A stretch of 64,000 nucleotides of DNA from Sphingobium sp. 15-1 (GCF_013375535.1 NZ_JABXJG010000001.1:682001-746000), one strand, 5' to 3'; counted from the stretch's first letter, positions 19,535-29,074 are shown. Notes: a model not told the origin generated them from the sequence alone. Numbers and translations: made by a program.

Positions 19535-21127
19535 TCAGAAGCCCGGCTGCGCCGTAACGATCGGGAAGGCGTTCCGCCAACGGTCCCCGCGCCAGGCGAC
19601 ATGCTGGTCCGGCCGGACGAGCACCATTTGCGCGCCGAACAGCCGCGCCGCGTCGATCCCTTCGGGCCGGATCACGGCTAGCGGAATGGCGAGCGCACGG
19701 GCATCCTCTTCCGCCTGGCTGACATCGCCCGGATCGGCCTGACCGCCGATCAGCAGCGAAAAGCCTTGGCCCAGGCAGTCATAGAGGGAACGGCCGTCCG
19801 CCAGCCAGGCATGGGGAAGAAGATAGCCGGGGCGCGCCGTCGGCTCATAATGTTCCGGCCTGTGGATCGGCGCGGAGGCATCTTCCCGCAGGATGATCGG
19901 TGAGGCTTCGTAACCAAGGCCGAGCACGGTGCCGAGCGTATAAAATTCCCGCCCCCGCGTCGCCTGGATCACGGCCCCCTGCCTTTCTCTCGCCGCCTCG
20001 CCCGCTGGCGTGTCGTCATCCAGTTCGGGGGGCAGCGGTGCCGCCGCCGCGCTCAATATGCCGATGGTTTCGTCGATCACGGCGCGGTGCACCGCCCTGC
20101 GCTCCGCCTCATAGCTGTCGATCAGCGCCGGGCCGCCCCATCCCTGAAGCATCGCCGCCAGCTTCCAGCCGACATCGACCCCGTCGGAAATGCCCATGTT
20201 CATGCCATAGCCGCCGAAGGGCGGATGGAGATGACAGGCGTCGCCGCCCAGGATGATCCGCCGGTCCGAATAGCGATCGGCCAGCAACTCGTTCGCGAAC
20301 CAGGCGTCGGCGCTCAATATCTCGTAAGGCAGGTCGATTCCGGTGCACTGACGGATCATGGCCTTCGCCTCCTCCTCCGTCAGCGTCACGTCCTGCGGGA
20401 CGCCGGGCATGAAGAACCAGATGTCGTCGCGATCCATGGGGCCTATGGCGCTCACGCCATGCGTGCTCACCTGCCAATACATGGCGGCCGGACCCCGGGG
20501 ATGGGCATCGGCAAGTCCCGGCGCCCTGAAAATGATGTTATAGGCCCGCGCAATGCCGTGCCTGCCCTCCATCCGGGCGCCTATGACGTCCCGCACGCGG
20601 CTGCGCGCGCCATCCGCTCCGAACAGGAATTGCGATTCGATCATGGTGCGCTCGCCGTCGAACTCGACGATCGAGCGCACCCCGTTTCCGTCCTGCTCGG
20701 CATCCACGAAGAGCGCGCCGAACCGGATTTCGACCGAAGGAAGCGATCGCGCTTTCTCCAGCAGGACCTTCTCCAGCTTATATTGCGGAATGAACTGGCC
20801 ATGTTCAGGGTAGAGGTCCGACCGGACCGGCGCGGCATTGAACGCGTCGGCAAAGCGGGCAAGCTCATGACCCCCTTCGCCAAGCCGGGTGAGGAAGACC
20901 ATATTGTTCGGATAGTCGATGCCGAACGGCGATTCCTCCGCCAGCCGGCCGGCTATCCCCCACCGCCTGAGATGCGTGCGGGTCCGCACATTGGTGGTCT
21001 TGGCGCGGGGAGCCAGGCCCCCGCGCGCATTTTGCTCGACCAGCAGAACCGAAATGTCGCGCATTCCCAGTTCGATGGCGGCGGCAAGGCCGACCGGCCC
21101 CGCGCCAACGATCAGAACATCAGTCAT
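19535..21127 (-). CDS. FAD-dependent aromatic-ring hydroxylase (MhpA/PheA-type)
   Basis: This 530-residue class A flavoprotein monooxygenase should hydroxylate a phenolic ring ortho to an existing hydroxyl with NAD(P)H and oxygen. Present are the Rossmann motif VGAGPVGLAAAIE near the N-terminus, the DG motif FGADGARSRVRD and the FAD ribityl motif LGGDACHLHPPFGGYGMNMGISDGVDVGWKL. A C-terminal thioredoxin-like domain follows, as in phenol hydroxylases. The ATG at 21127 is preferred over a GTG two codons earlier because AAGGTG is properly placed for it. It lies 41 bases after the FAH-family hydrolase gene and divergent from an extradiol dioxygenase, a classic meta-cleavage arrangement. Confidence 0.93.
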   Translation of the reverse strand: MTDVLIVGAGPVGLAAAIELGMRDISVLLVEQNARGGLAPRAKTTNVRTRTHLRRWGIAGRLAEESPFGIDYPNNMVFLTRLGEGGHELARFADAFNAAPVRSDLYPEHGQFIPQYKLEKVLLEKARSLPSVEIRFGALFVDAEQDGNGVRSIVEFDGERTMIESQFLFGADGARSRVRDVIGARMEGRHGIARAYNIIFRAPGLADAHPRGPAAMYWQVSTHGVSAIGPMDRDDIWFFMPGVPQDVTLTEEEAKAMIRQCTGIDLPYEILSADAWFANELLADRYSDRRIILGGDACHLHPPFGGYGMNMGISDGVDVGWKLAAMLQGWGGPALIDSYEAERRAVHRAVIDETIGILSAAAAPLPPELDDDTPAGEAARERQGAVIQATRGREFYTLGTVLGLGYEASPIILREDASAPIHRPEHYEPTARPGYLLPHAWLADGRSLYDCLGQGFSLLIGGQADPGDVSQAEEDARALAIPLAVIRPEGIDAARLFGAQMVLVRPDQHVAWRGDRWRNAFPIVTAQPGF

Positions 21128-21168
21128 CCCCACACCTTATTCTTATGGTTGCCATCGCTGGACGGCGA

Positions 21169-22038
21169 TCAGGCCTTTGCCGGCGCGATCACCCGGTTCT
21201 CGATCGCGCCGATCCCGTCGACTTCGCAGCGTACGACATCCCCCGTCTGCAGGAAACGCGGCGGCACCATCGCCACGCCGACGCCGCTTGGCGTGCCCGT
21301 CGCCAGCAAGTCGCCGGGATTGAGGGTGAAGGCGGTCGAAAGATAGGCGATCTGCTGCCAGACATTATAGACGAGCTCGCCCGTATTGCTGTCCTGCCGC
21401 AGCTCGCCATTGACGTAGCAGCGCAGCCCCAGGACATGCGGATCGGGAATCTCGTCGGCCGTCACGATCCACGGGCCGATCGGCCCATGCGTATCGAACG
21501 ACTTGCCGACCGTGAAGGTGGGTGCATGCGTTTGCCAGTCGCGCGCCGAAACATCGTTGCACACGACATAGCCGAACACATGATGCTTCGCGTCTTCGAC
21601 GCTCACATGCCTCGCCGTCTTGCCGATGATCACGCCCAGCTCGACTTCATAATCGACCGCTTCGCTGACGCCCGGGTCCGTGTCGTCAAAGGGACCGACG
21701 ATGCAACTGGTCTGCTTGTTGAACCAGAACTGGTTGGTCGGAACCGGCGCGCCCAGCCTTTTGGCTTCCTCCATATGCTTGCGATAGTTCATCCCTATCG
21801 CCAAGAATTTTTCCGGCCGCTCGATGGGCGCGAGCAGCTTCAGCCCATCCAGCGGGACAGCGCTGCCGGCATTGGCCTCCGCAAAGGCGCGGATGGCGTC
21901 CAGCGCGTCATCGCCGGCCGCCACGATGGAAAGCATGGTGGGAAAATGATCGGCCAGGCCATCCAGCGGCACGACCGTTTCGCCCCGCACCACCCCAAGC
22001 CGCGGCATACCCGCCGTGTCGAACCGAACCAGTCGCAT
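21169..22038 (-). CDS. Fumarylacetoacetate hydrolase-family protein
   Basis: This 289-residue protein has the FAH C-terminal fold that hydrolyses acylpyruvates, decarboxylates or hydrates 2-oxo acids using a divalent metal. The family core is visible: IGMNYRKHMEEA, the metal ligands in VDYEVELGVIIGK (E-x-E), the GYVVCNDVSARDWQ segment, and LATGTPSGVG near the end. The ATG at 22038 has AAGGGAG upstream. It starts a minus-strand operon with the aromatic hydroxylase and is divergent from the ring-cleavage dioxygenase operon. It likely cleaves or hydrates the ring-fission product; acylpyruvase and hydratase roles cannot be told apart here. Confidence 0.91.
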   Translation of the reverse strand: MRLVRFDTAGMPRLGVVRGETVVPLDGLADHFPTMLSIVAAGDDALDAIRAFAEANAGSAVPLDGLKLLAPIERPEKFLAIGMNYRKHMEEAKRLGAPVPTNQFWFNKQTSCIVGPFDDTDPGVSEAVDYEVELGVIIGKTARHVSVEDAKHHVFGYVVCNDVSARDWQTHAPTFTVGKSFDTHGPIGPWIVTADEIPDPHVLGLRCYVNGELRQDSNTGELVYNVWQQIAYLSTAFTLNPGDLLATGTPSGVGVAMVPPRFLQTGDVVRCEVDGIGAIENRVIAPAKA

Positions 22039-22108
22039 ATCTATTCTCCCTTATGGCTGCCGGACGGTCCCGGCCCCCGCAAATTCCGAGACACTGCATA
22101 AGCCAGAA

Positions 22109-22144
22109 AAAACTATTGGCATAGCAAAAAAATAGTTTTATGCC
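22109..22144. promoter_or_regulatory. AT-rich regulon motif, copy 4, with nested inverted repeats (divergent promoter)
   Basis: This site between the FAH gene (start 22038) and the dioxygenase operon (start 22331) holds two perfect inverted repeats. They are AAAACTATT (22109-22117) with AATAGTTTT (22131-22139), and GGCATA (22118-22123) with TATGCC (22139-22144). The A7-TA-GTTTT core is shared with the other copies. Such symmetry in a divergent promoter is what an operator looks like; the binding protein is not known. Confidence 0.65.
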
Positions 22145-22330
22145 TTAACTCGTGCTGAACATAAGGCTGGCGTCGCCGGCTGAAGAAAGGCGGAAAGGGA
22201 GAGGAGGCGGCCATAAAAGGCGTCTGCTGCATCATGATGCGATCGGCTGGCGGCGCTCCCGAAGGCGTCGCCCATGACCTTGTCCCTGGAAAAATCAGCC
22301 CGGAATCTTGGAAATCATCAGGAGGTTTTT

Positions 22331-23260
22331 ATGAGTGTGATCAAGGTCGAGGATATTGCTTTCGTTCGATTCCAGGCACCGGATCTGGGCGAAATCCGGT
22401 CCTTTCTCGAAGACTTCGGTCTGAAGTGCGTCGAGCAGGACGGCAGGCTCTATGCAAAGGGTACCGACGGCGCGCCCTTCGTCCACGTCACGGAGAAAGG
22501 CGAGAAACGCTTCGTCGGGCTGGGGTTCCGGGCGAAATCGCGCGCCGATGTGGAGCAGCTTGCCGCTCATGAGGGCTTGTCGGTGCAGACCGCCGACACG
22601 CCGGGCGGCGGCGTCTTCGTCCGCCTCACCGACCCTGACGGCAATCTGGTCGACGTGATCGCGGATCAGACCTTCGGTGAGCCGGAGCCTTATCCGCAGG
22701 AGACCCCTTTCAATTCCCTTGGCCAGCGCCGCCGTCTGCGCGCCCCGGTCCGGATCGAGGCGGCGCCGTCGCATGTCCGCCGGCTGGGCCATGCCATGAT
22801 CATGGTCGGGAATTTCGCGACCTCCGCCGCTTGGTACAAAGAACGTCTGGGGCTGATCCCGTCCGATCAGGTGGAGGTGGAACCCGACGCGCCGATCGGC
22901 GCCTTCATGCGTGTCGATAGGGGGGCGACGCCGACGGACCACCACACGCTGGCGATGATCGCGCCGCCGGACGGGCCGGGCTTTGGCCATGCGGCGTTCG
23001 AGGTGGACGGCTTCGACGATCTCATGAAGGGGCACTCCTATCTCAAGGAGCGCAAGCGCGAGCATGCCTGGGGCGTCGGCCGGCACAAGCTGGGCAGTCA
23101 GATTTTCGACTATTGGCGCGATCCGCAGGGCTTTGAGTTGGAGCATTGGACGGACGGCGATCTGCACACGGCCGACGACCCGACCGGGACCGGCAATATC
23201 GAGGATCTTCTGGGAACGCAGTGGGGGCCCAAGCATCCGTTGCTCGCTGGCGGCGAGTGA
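22331..23260 (+). CDS. Type I extradiol ring-cleavage dioxygenase (VOC superfamily)
   Basis: This 309-residue protein has two glyoxalase-like (VOC) modules, the second catalytic, as in BphC-type catechol dioxygenases. The likely Fe(II) ligands are H154 (RLGHAMIM), H220 (GFGHAAFEV) and E271 (DPQGFELEHW). H205 and H252 match the two second-sphere histidines of the family. The extradiol signature around YWRDPQGFELE fits except that Asp260 stands where a hydrophobic residue is usual. The ATG has a perfect AGGAGG. It leads a six-gene operon and is divergent from the aromatic hydroxylase and FAH genes, so it should open a catechol-type ring made by that hydroxylase. Confidence 0.92.
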   Translation: MSVIKVEDIAFVRFQAPDLGEIRSFLEDFGLKCVEQDGRLYAKGTDGAPFVHVTEKGEKRFVGLGFRAKSRADVEQLAAHEGLSVQTADTPGGGVFVRLTDPDGNLVDVIADQTFGEPEPYPQETPFNSLGQRRRLRAPVRIEAAPSHVRRLGHAMIMVGNFATSAAWYKERLGLIPSDQVEVEPDAPIGAFMRVDRGATPTDHHTLAMIAPPDGPGFGHAAFEVDGFDDLMKGHSYLKERKREHAWGVGRHKLGSQIFDYWRDPQGFELEHWTDGDLHTADDPTGTGNIEDLLGTQWGPKHPLLAGGE

Positions 23261-23351
23261 CAGTTGCGCGGTGGCGCATCGGGCATCGCCCCGATGCGCC
23301 ACGCCTCGCTCCGGCGAGGCCCAATCAAAACGCTTGCAAGCGGAGACGACA

Positions 23352-24476
23352 ATGACCTTCCAGGGGCGCGAACTGCGATCCACCATCGCCGGGAACGGCA
23401 CGCTCACCCTCAGCATCGAAGAGGTGGCGATTTCCGACCCCGCCGATGATGAGATCATCGTCCGCGTCGAGGCCGCGCCGATCAACCCCAGCGACCTTGG
23501 GCTGTTGCTGGGGCCAGCCGACCTTTCGACCCTGCGCGAAGTCGAGGGCGAGGGCCCCGGCCTCCTATTCGACGTTCCGGAAGCGCGGTTGAAAGCCATG
23601 GCGGCCCGCATCGACCAGTCGCTGCCCGTCGGGAATGAGGGGGCGGGGACCGTCGTGGCGGCGGGCAAGAACGCCAGGGGTCTTGAGGGCAAGCTTGTCG
23701 GCCTGCTGGGCGGCGCGATGTACGCGGATTATCGCAAGATCCGCGCCCAGGACGTGACGCCGCTTCCCGCGGGCGCGACCGCCGCCGACGGCGCTTCGAT
23801 GTTCGTCAATCCGCTGACCGCCCTTGGCTTTGTCGAGACGGCCCGAAGGGAAGGGCACAAGGCGATCATCCATAGCGCCGCCGCCTCGAATCTCGGCCAG
23901 ATGGTGCAGCGCATCTGCCTCGCTGACGGCGTTCCGCTGATCAATATCGTCCGTTCGCCGCAGCAGGTCGCGGTCCTTCAGGAGATCGGCGCCCAGATCG
24001 TCCTCAACTCGCGGGACGATGATTTCCATCAGCGGCTTGTCGCTGCCATTTCCGAAACCGGGGCGACCGTGGCGTTCGATCCCATCGGCGGCGGAACCCT
24101 CGGCGCCGAAATCCTGCAGGCGATGGAAGAGGCGGCGGCGCGCAAGATGACCGAATATAGCCGCTATGGCTCGGACACGTTCAAGCAACTCTATATCTAT
24201 GGAACATTGGATTTCGGACCGACCGTCATCAATCGCCGCCCGCTCGGCTATGAGTGGAGCGTCTCCGGCTGGCTCTTGAACTTCTTCCTCAGGAAAGCGG
24301 GTCCGGAGGTGGAGAAGCGATTGCGCCAGCGCGTGGTCGATGAACTGACGACGACCTTCGCCAGCAACTACACCCGCGTCATCGGACTGGCCGAAGCCCT
24401 GCAACCCGACGTGCTGCGGGCCTATGAGCGCAAGGCGACGGGCGAGAAATTCCTGATCGATCCCAGGCGGGGATGA
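23352..24476 (+). CDS. MDR-superfamily oxidoreductase
   Basis: This 374-residue medium-chain dehydrogenase/reductase has an N-terminal GroES-like half (VRVEAAPINPSDLGLLLG; GNEGAGTVVAAG) and a nucleotide-binding half (IIHSAAASNLGQMVQRICLADG; DPIGGGTLGAEIL). The dinucleotide loop is unusual (SAAASNLG where GAAGGVG is common), and zinc-ligand cysteines are absent. Both suggest a quinone-oxidoreductase or enoyl-reductase-like protein. There is a 40-residue insert near residues 60-85 (STLREVEGEGPGLLF). It lies 91 bases after the dioxygenase in the same operon. The start ATG 23352 has CGGAG upstream. The substrate is unknown. Confidence 0.85.
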   Translation: MTFQGRELRSTIAGNGTLTLSIEEVAISDPADDEIIVRVEAAPINPSDLGLLLGPADLSTLREVEGEGPGLLFDVPEARLKAMAARIDQSLPVGNEGAGTVVAAGKNARGLEGKLVGLLGGAMYADYRKIRAQDVTPLPAGATAADGASMFVNPLTALGFVETARREGHKAIIHSAAASNLGQMVQRICLADGVPLINIVRSPQQVAVLQEIGAQIVLNSRDDDFHQRLVAAISETGATVAFDPIGGGTLGAEILQAMEEAAARKMTEYSRYGSDTFKQLYIYGTLDFGPTVINRRPLGYEWSVSGWLLNFFLRKAGPEVEKRLRQRVVDELTTTFASNYTRVIGLAEALQPDVLRAYERKATGEKFLIDPRRG

Positions 24477-24550
24477 CGCCGAAGGCCGATCGCGAGCGGC
24501 AGCCGGGCAGGCTGTCCTTCACTTCTTCTTGAAATGGGCAGAGCCTTTTG

Positions 24551-25240
24551 ATGAGTGTCATTCCTTCATTCGACGACGTCGTCCTCGGTCGCCGCAGCAT
24601 CCGCGGCTTCCGGCCAGAGCGCCCCTCCGTGGACTTGGTCAAGGAGGTGATCGCGCTCGCCATGCGCGCGCCTTCCTCCTACAATACGCAGCCGTGGCAT
24701 TTCTTCGTCGTCTCCGGCGAACCGCTGGAGCGCATCCGCGCAGGCAATACGGAGCGGACGCTCGGCGGGGTGCCCGATTCCCGCGAATTTCGCAGCCACG
24801 GCGCCTATGAGGGGCCGCATCGCGAACGGCAGGTAGAGGTCGCCAAACAGCTATTCGGCGCGATGGGCATCGACCGGCACGATCAGGAACGGCGGCAGGA
24901 CTGGATATTGCGGGGGTTTCGCCAGTTCGACGCGCCGATTTCGATCGTCGTGACCTATGATCGCTCCATCCATGGCGGCGACATCGGGCCGTTCGATTGC
25001 GGCGCTGTCACCAATGCGCTGGTCAATGCCGCCTGGTCGCGTGGCCTGGGCTGCGTGATCAACAGCCAGGGCGTGATGCAATCTCCGGTCGTTCGCGAAC
25101 AGGCCGGGATTCCCGAGGATCAGGTGATCATGATCTGCGTGGCGATGGGTTGGCCCGACGACGGCTTTCCGGCCAATGCCGTCGTCTCGCGGCGCAGGTC
25201 CGTGGATGAGGCGGCCATTTTCGTCGGTTTCGAAGGCTAA
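24551..25240 (+). CDS. Nitroreductase-family FMN protein
   Basis: This 229-residue protein has the nitroreductase fold: RRSIRGFRPERPS at the N-terminus, the FMN segment MRAPSSYNTQPWHFFVV, the middle QFDAPISIVVTYD and the second FMN segment GAVTNALVNAAWSRGLGCVINSQGV. Besides nitro groups the family reduces or dehydrogenates enones and quinones and can dehalogenate. In an operon with an extradiol dioxygenase, an MDR and a GST it may deal with a quinone or enone by-product. The ATG at 24551 directly follows an in-frame TTG; the ribosome site is weak. Confidence 0.9.
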   Translation: MSVIPSFDDVVLGRRSIRGFRPERPSVDLVKEVIALAMRAPSSYNTQPWHFFVVSGEPLERIRAGNTERTLGGVPDSREFRSHGAYEGPHRERQVEVAKQLFGAMGIDRHDQERRQDWILRGFRQFDAPISIVVTYDRSIHGGDIGPFDCGAVTNALVNAAWSRGLGCVINSQGVMQSPVVREQAGIPEDQVIMICVAMGWPDDGFPANAVVSRRRSVDEAAIFVGFEG

Positions 25241-25255
25241 GATGAGGAAGCAACC

Positions 25256-25903
25256 ATGATCACCCTCTATGCCTGCAATTTCCATGACGCGTTCGCGCAT
25301 GGCACGGTCCGCGACATCCGGGCGCGTTGGGCGCTGGAAGAGGCGGGCTTGCCCTATGAAACGCGGCTCGTCAGCCGGGAGGGGCTGGGCAGCGCCGAAT
25401 ATCGCGCAATCCACCCGTTCGGGAAAATCCCCGCCATTGTCGAGGAAGACGGCCTCGCCATCTTCGAATCCGCCGCCATCATCCTTCATCTGGGTGAGCG
25501 CAGCGACGTGCTGTTGCCACGCGACCGCGCCGGGAAAGCGCAGGCCACCGCCTGGATCTGCGCCGCGGCGACGACGCTGGAATGGACGGTCGGAACGCTT
25601 GGCCGCATCGACTTCTTTCCGATCGACCGCGACGCCGATCAGAAAATCCGCCCGATGACGGAAAAGGTTGTCCAGATGCGCCTGTCGGCACTGAACGAAG
25701 CGCTTGAGGGTAAGGACTATCTGGTGGGGCGCTTCACCGGCGCGGACATCATGATGCGCAGCGTGCTCGATATGCTGAGGCACACGCCGCTCGTCGCGGA
25801 ATATCCGGTGCTGAGCGCCTATATGGCGCGCTGCGCCGATCGGCCGGCCTTCCAGCGCGCCATGCGCGACCACCTGGCCGCCTATCCCAAGGAGTCCATC
25901 TGA
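25256..25903 (+). CDS. Glutathione S-transferase
   Basis: This 215-residue protein has the two-domain GST layout. The thioredoxin-like N-terminal domain ends with HPFGKIPAIVEEDGLAIFESAAIILHLGER (the cis-Pro and the Glu-Ser that hold glutathione). The helical C-terminal domain contains YLVGRFTGADIMMRSVLDMLR (the usual N-capping box with Asp). The N-terminal active-site stretch YACNFHDAFAHGTVRDIRARWAL lacks the SSCxxW of zeta-class isomerases. The role could be isomerisation of a ring-cleavage product, removal of a leaving group, or detoxification. It overlaps none of its neighbours but abuts the synthetase gene directly. Confidence 0.91.
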   Translation: MITLYACNFHDAFAHGTVRDIRARWALEEAGLPYETRLVSREGLGSAEYRAIHPFGKIPAIVEEDGLAIFESAAIILHLGERSDVLLPRDRAGKAQATAWICAAATTLEWTVGTLGRIDFFPIDRDADQKIRPMTEKVVQMRLSALNEALEGKDYLVGRFTGADIMMRSVLDMLRHTPLVAEYPVLSAYMARCADRPAFQRAMRDHLAAYPKESI

Positions 25904-27985
25904 ATGACGCGCATGCCGCTGATGAAGATATTCCGCGAGCAGGCGGGCAAGGCGGCGGGGCAGGCCTTTGCCGATTTCGAGGCATTGCATCGCTGGTCGG
26001 TCGAAGCGCCGGCGCAATTTTGGCGAACGGTCTGGGATTTCGACGGCATCGAATCCCCCAGCGCGCCCACGGCGATCATCGAAACGGACCGGATGCCGGG
26101 GGCGCGGTGGTTCGCGGGGACGCAAGTCAATTATGCGCGGCACGTCCTGCGCCATGTCGACAGGGCCCATGCCGCAGGACATCCGGCCATCATCGCGGAG
26201 GATGAGCGGGGACCGGTTGAAACCATTGAATGGCCCGAGCTTCGCGACCGCGTCGCCGCCTTCGCAACCTCCCTCCGCGCGCTGGGCGTCGGCAAGGGGG
26301 ATCGCGTCGTCGCCTATCTTCCCAACCGGCCGGAGGCGATCATCAGCTTCCTTGCCTGCGCCTCCATCGGCGCGATCTGGGCGATATGCGCGCCGGACAT
26401 GGGGGTGCCCGCCATTCTCGACCGCTTCAGGCAGATCGAACCGCGCGTCCTGATCGCGACGGACGGCGTCTATTATGGCGGAAAGGCGATCGATCGGACC
26501 GAGACGGTCGAACAATTGCGGCAAGCCTTGCCAAGTCTGGAAGCCCTCGTGCTGGTTCGATCCGGGCATGCCGTGGGCACGATCGACGATGCGATCGCGT
26601 TCGATTCCATGCTGGCGCAAAGTCCGTCCATGGACGAAGCCTCCGACCCTGAATGGCTGCCGTTCGATCATCCGCTTTGGATCGTCTATTCAAGCGGCAC
26701 GACCGGAAAGCCCAAGGCGCTGGTCCATGGCCATGGCGGCATCCTGCTTGGCGCGGCAGCGTCCCGGCTCCACTCCGATCTTGGCGCGAGCTATGAGGCG
26801 CGCACGCCCGGCGAGCGTTTCCACTGGTTCAGTTCCACCGGCTGGATGATGTGGAACTCGCAGGTCAGCGGTCTGTTGAGCGGAACGACCATCTGCATCT
26901 TCGACGGCAGCCCGACCGGCGCTCGCCAGGCGCCCGACTGGGGGCTGCTCTGGCGCTTCGCGGCACGGAACCGCGTCACCTTCTTCGGCTCCGGCGCGCA
27001 ATATTATACATTATGCGAGAAGGAGGCGGTCGACTTCCGCGCCGTCGGTGATCTCTCCGCGCTTCGCGCCCTGGGAAGCACGGCCTCTCCTCTACCCGCC
27101 GGAGTCCAGACGTCGATCTCGGATCGTCTGGCGGAGGCTGGAAGGCCCGGCATCTGGTGGTTCAACAGTTCCGGCGGCACCGACATTTGCGGCTCTTTCT
27201 GCGCGGGCAATCCCGAATTGCCGGCCGCTCCCGGACGGCTGCAATGCCGCCAGCTCGGGGCGGCGGTCGAGGCTTGGGACGAGAATGGCGTTGCGGTCGT
27301 CGATGAGGTCGGGGAACTGGTCTGCACCAAACCGATGCCGAACATGCCGCTCTTCCTGTGGGGAGACGCCGATGGCGCGCGCTATCGCGAATCCTATTTC
27401 GAACATTTCGAAGGAGTCTGGCGGCACGGCGATTGGCTGAAGATCCTGCCCGACGGAAGCTGCGAGATTTTCGGGCGCAGCGATGCGACGATCAATCGCG
27501 CCGGGCACCGGATGGGCACCAGCGAAATCTACGCGGCGGTCGAGGGGCTGGACGGCGTCGTCGATTCCCTGGTGATCGACGTTCGCATGGAGGGCGATGA
27601 CAGCCGGTTGCTGCTGTTCATCGTGCCCGCGGCCTCTTCCGATGCGGGCGAAGCCCTTGTCAGCCGGATCAAGGACGCGATCCGGACAGGCTTGTCGCCG
27701 CGCTTCGTCCCGGATGAGGTGATCTTCGCGAGCGCCATTCCACGGACCTTGTCGTCCAAGAAGCTGGAGCTTCCCGTCAAACGCCTGTTCGAAGGCGCGC
27801 CGCTCAGCCGGATCGTCGAGCCCGCGGCGATGGCGAATCCCGAATGCCTGGAAGATTATGTGGCGATGGCCGGGCGCTTTCGTGGACAAGGCGGGGCGCG
27901 GGGGCAGTCGGCTCTGCCGACGCGGCAGGAGCGGGGAAGGGCGGAAGCCGCAATGCCGGCCGCCGATGGAATGGACAAGGTTTGA
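25904..27985 (+). CDS. Acetoacetyl-CoA synthetase-like acyl-CoA ligase
   Basis: This 693-residue adenylate-forming enzyme belongs to the acetyl/acetoacetyl-CoA synthetase branch. It has FWRTVWDFDGI and GARWFAGTQVNYARHVLRH at the N-terminus, the ATP motif IVYSSGTTGKPKALVHGHGG, the AacS-typical FHWFSSTGWMMWNSQVSGLLSGTTICIFDGSP, the NSSGGTDICGSFC acyl pocket, and FGRSDATINRAGHRMGTSEIY. The C-terminal lysine segment is RTLSSKKLELPVKRLFEG. A roughly 45-residue tail rich in Arg, Gln and Ala follows the family's normal end. Its ATG follows the GST stop with no gap, and AAGGAG lies upstream. It may activate acetoacetate or a related 3-oxo acid released by the pathway. Confidence 0.91.
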   Translation: MTRMPLMKIFREQAGKAAGQAFADFEALHRWSVEAPAQFWRTVWDFDGIESPSAPTAIIETDRMPGARWFAGTQVNYARHVLRHVDRAHAAGHPAIIAEDERGPVETIEWPELRDRVAAFATSLRALGVGKGDRVVAYLPNRPEAIISFLACASIGAIWAICAPDMGVPAILDRFRQIEPRVLIATDGVYYGGKAIDRTETVEQLRQALPSLEALVLVRSGHAVGTIDDAIAFDSMLAQSPSMDEASDPEWLPFDHPLWIVYSSGTTGKPKALVHGHGGILLGAAASRLHSDLGASYEARTPGERFHWFSSTGWMMWNSQVSGLLSGTTICIFDGSPTGARQAPDWGLLWRFAARNRVTFFGSGAQYYTLCEKEAVDFRAVGDLSALRALGSTASPLPAGVQTSISDRLAEAGRPGIWWFNSSGGTDICGSFCAGNPELPAAPGRLQCRQLGAAVEAWDENGVAVVDEVGELVCTKPMPNMPLFLWGDADGARYRESYFEHFEGVWRHGDWLKILPDGSCEIFGRSDATINRAGHRMGTSEIYAAVEGLDGVVDSLVIDVRMEGDDSRLLLFIVPAASSDAGEALVSRIKDAIRTGLSPRFVPDEVIFASAIPRTLSSKKLELPVKRLFEGAPLSRIVEPAAMANPECLEDYVAMAGRFRGQGGARGQSALPTRQERGRAEAAMPAADGMDKV

Positions 27986-27996
27986 AGGAGAGACCA

Positions 27997-28935
27997 ATGC
28001 TGTTTGCGACCTCCCTGGAGGAGAATGCAGGGGTGCTGGCCGGGCCGTTTCGCGCGCCGCGGCAGATGCTGGCCGTGCAGGATGACGGGGGCCACGCCTC
28101 GATCCATGATGACGCCACCGCCCAGGCGATCGGCTTCAAGGGCGGCACGATCGAAGGACCGACCCATTTCAGCCAATTCGCGCCGCTCGCATGCGCGGTC
28201 TGGGGTGATCGCTTTCTCACCCATGGCTGCCTCTCGGCCCATTATCGCGCGCCCGTGTTCGAGGGCGAGCTGGTGAGAGCCTATCTGCGTCGTCCGGAGG
28301 CGGGCGGCGCCCTGGCCGAAATTTGGATGCTGCGGGAGGATGGCACGGAAATCCTGCGCGGCACAGCCTCGGTCGGCCCGGATTTCCCGGCCTCCGCATT
28401 GGATGCGCGTCTCGACGAGCTCACGCCGCTCACCGATCCGGTGATCCTGGCCGATGCCAGGATCGGCCAGCGCACCCCGCGCAATCATGTGCGGATGGAT
28501 TTCGACCAGCATATGGGCGCTCTATATCCCTTCACTCTTGCGGAGAAGCTGATGCGGATCACCGAACCCTCGCCGCTCTATGAGAAGGCCGGCAACGGAT
28601 TCGAGCGGCCGATCGTCCCGATGGAGATGATCAGCGTCCTCATGCAATATACGGCGCGGGACGATGGTTATCCTGCGCGGGGGCCGGTCGTGGGGCTGTT
28701 TGCCGATCAGGAAATCCGGCTCCACGATGGGCCTATTCATGTCAGTGAGGACTATGACATTGAGCGCGAGGTCGTGTTCCTGTCGAGCAGCCGCCGGACC
28801 GAGAGCGTCTGGATGCGCTCCACCCTGTACCGCCCCGGAACCCGGAAACGCGTCGCTGAGATGTTGCTCAACCTGGCGTCGATCAAGGAAAGCTACGCCC
28901 CCTATGCCGCCGAATATGCGGCCCTTTACGGTTAG
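27997..28935 (+). CDS. Hotdog-fold (MaoC-like) protein, function unknown
   Basis: This is a 312-residue protein. The N-terminal half has a MaoC-like stretch, IGFKGGTIEGPTHFSQFAPLACAVWGDRF and CLSAHYRAPVFEGELVRAYL. The C-terminal half again has a beta-rich stretch (PLYEKAGNGFERPIVPMEMISVLMQYTARDDGY). The length fits a double hotdog. The catalytic Asp-x4-His of MaoC hydratases is not obvious, so hydratase activity is not assured. The start at 27997 (MLFATSLEEN) is set by GAAGGAG eight bases upstream and lies 11 bases after the synthetase stop. It is last in the dioxygenase operon. Confidence 0.75.
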   Translation: MLFATSLEENAGVLAGPFRAPRQMLAVQDDGGHASIHDDATAQAIGFKGGTIEGPTHFSQFAPLACAVWGDRFLTHGCLSAHYRAPVFEGELVRAYLRRPEAGGALAEIWMLREDGTEILRGTASVGPDFPASALDARLDELTPLTDPVILADARIGQRTPRNHVRMDFDQHMGALYPFTLAEKLMRITEPSPLYEKAGNGFERPIVPMEMISVLMQYTARDDGYPARGPVVGLFADQEIRLHDGPIHVSEDYDIEREVVFLSSSRRTESVWMRSTLYRPGTRKRVAEMLLNLASIKESYAPYAAEYAALYG

Positions 28936-29074
28936 GACCGATCGACATTCAGTTCAGGGTGAACCGAAAATGGTGGTTTCCGTAACCCGGAATGCAGCGC
29001 ACTCGAAGTATGTGAGCGCCGGAAGCACATACAAGTGCCATTGGCAGGCCGTCGGGGCTGCACGTCGATTGGCC

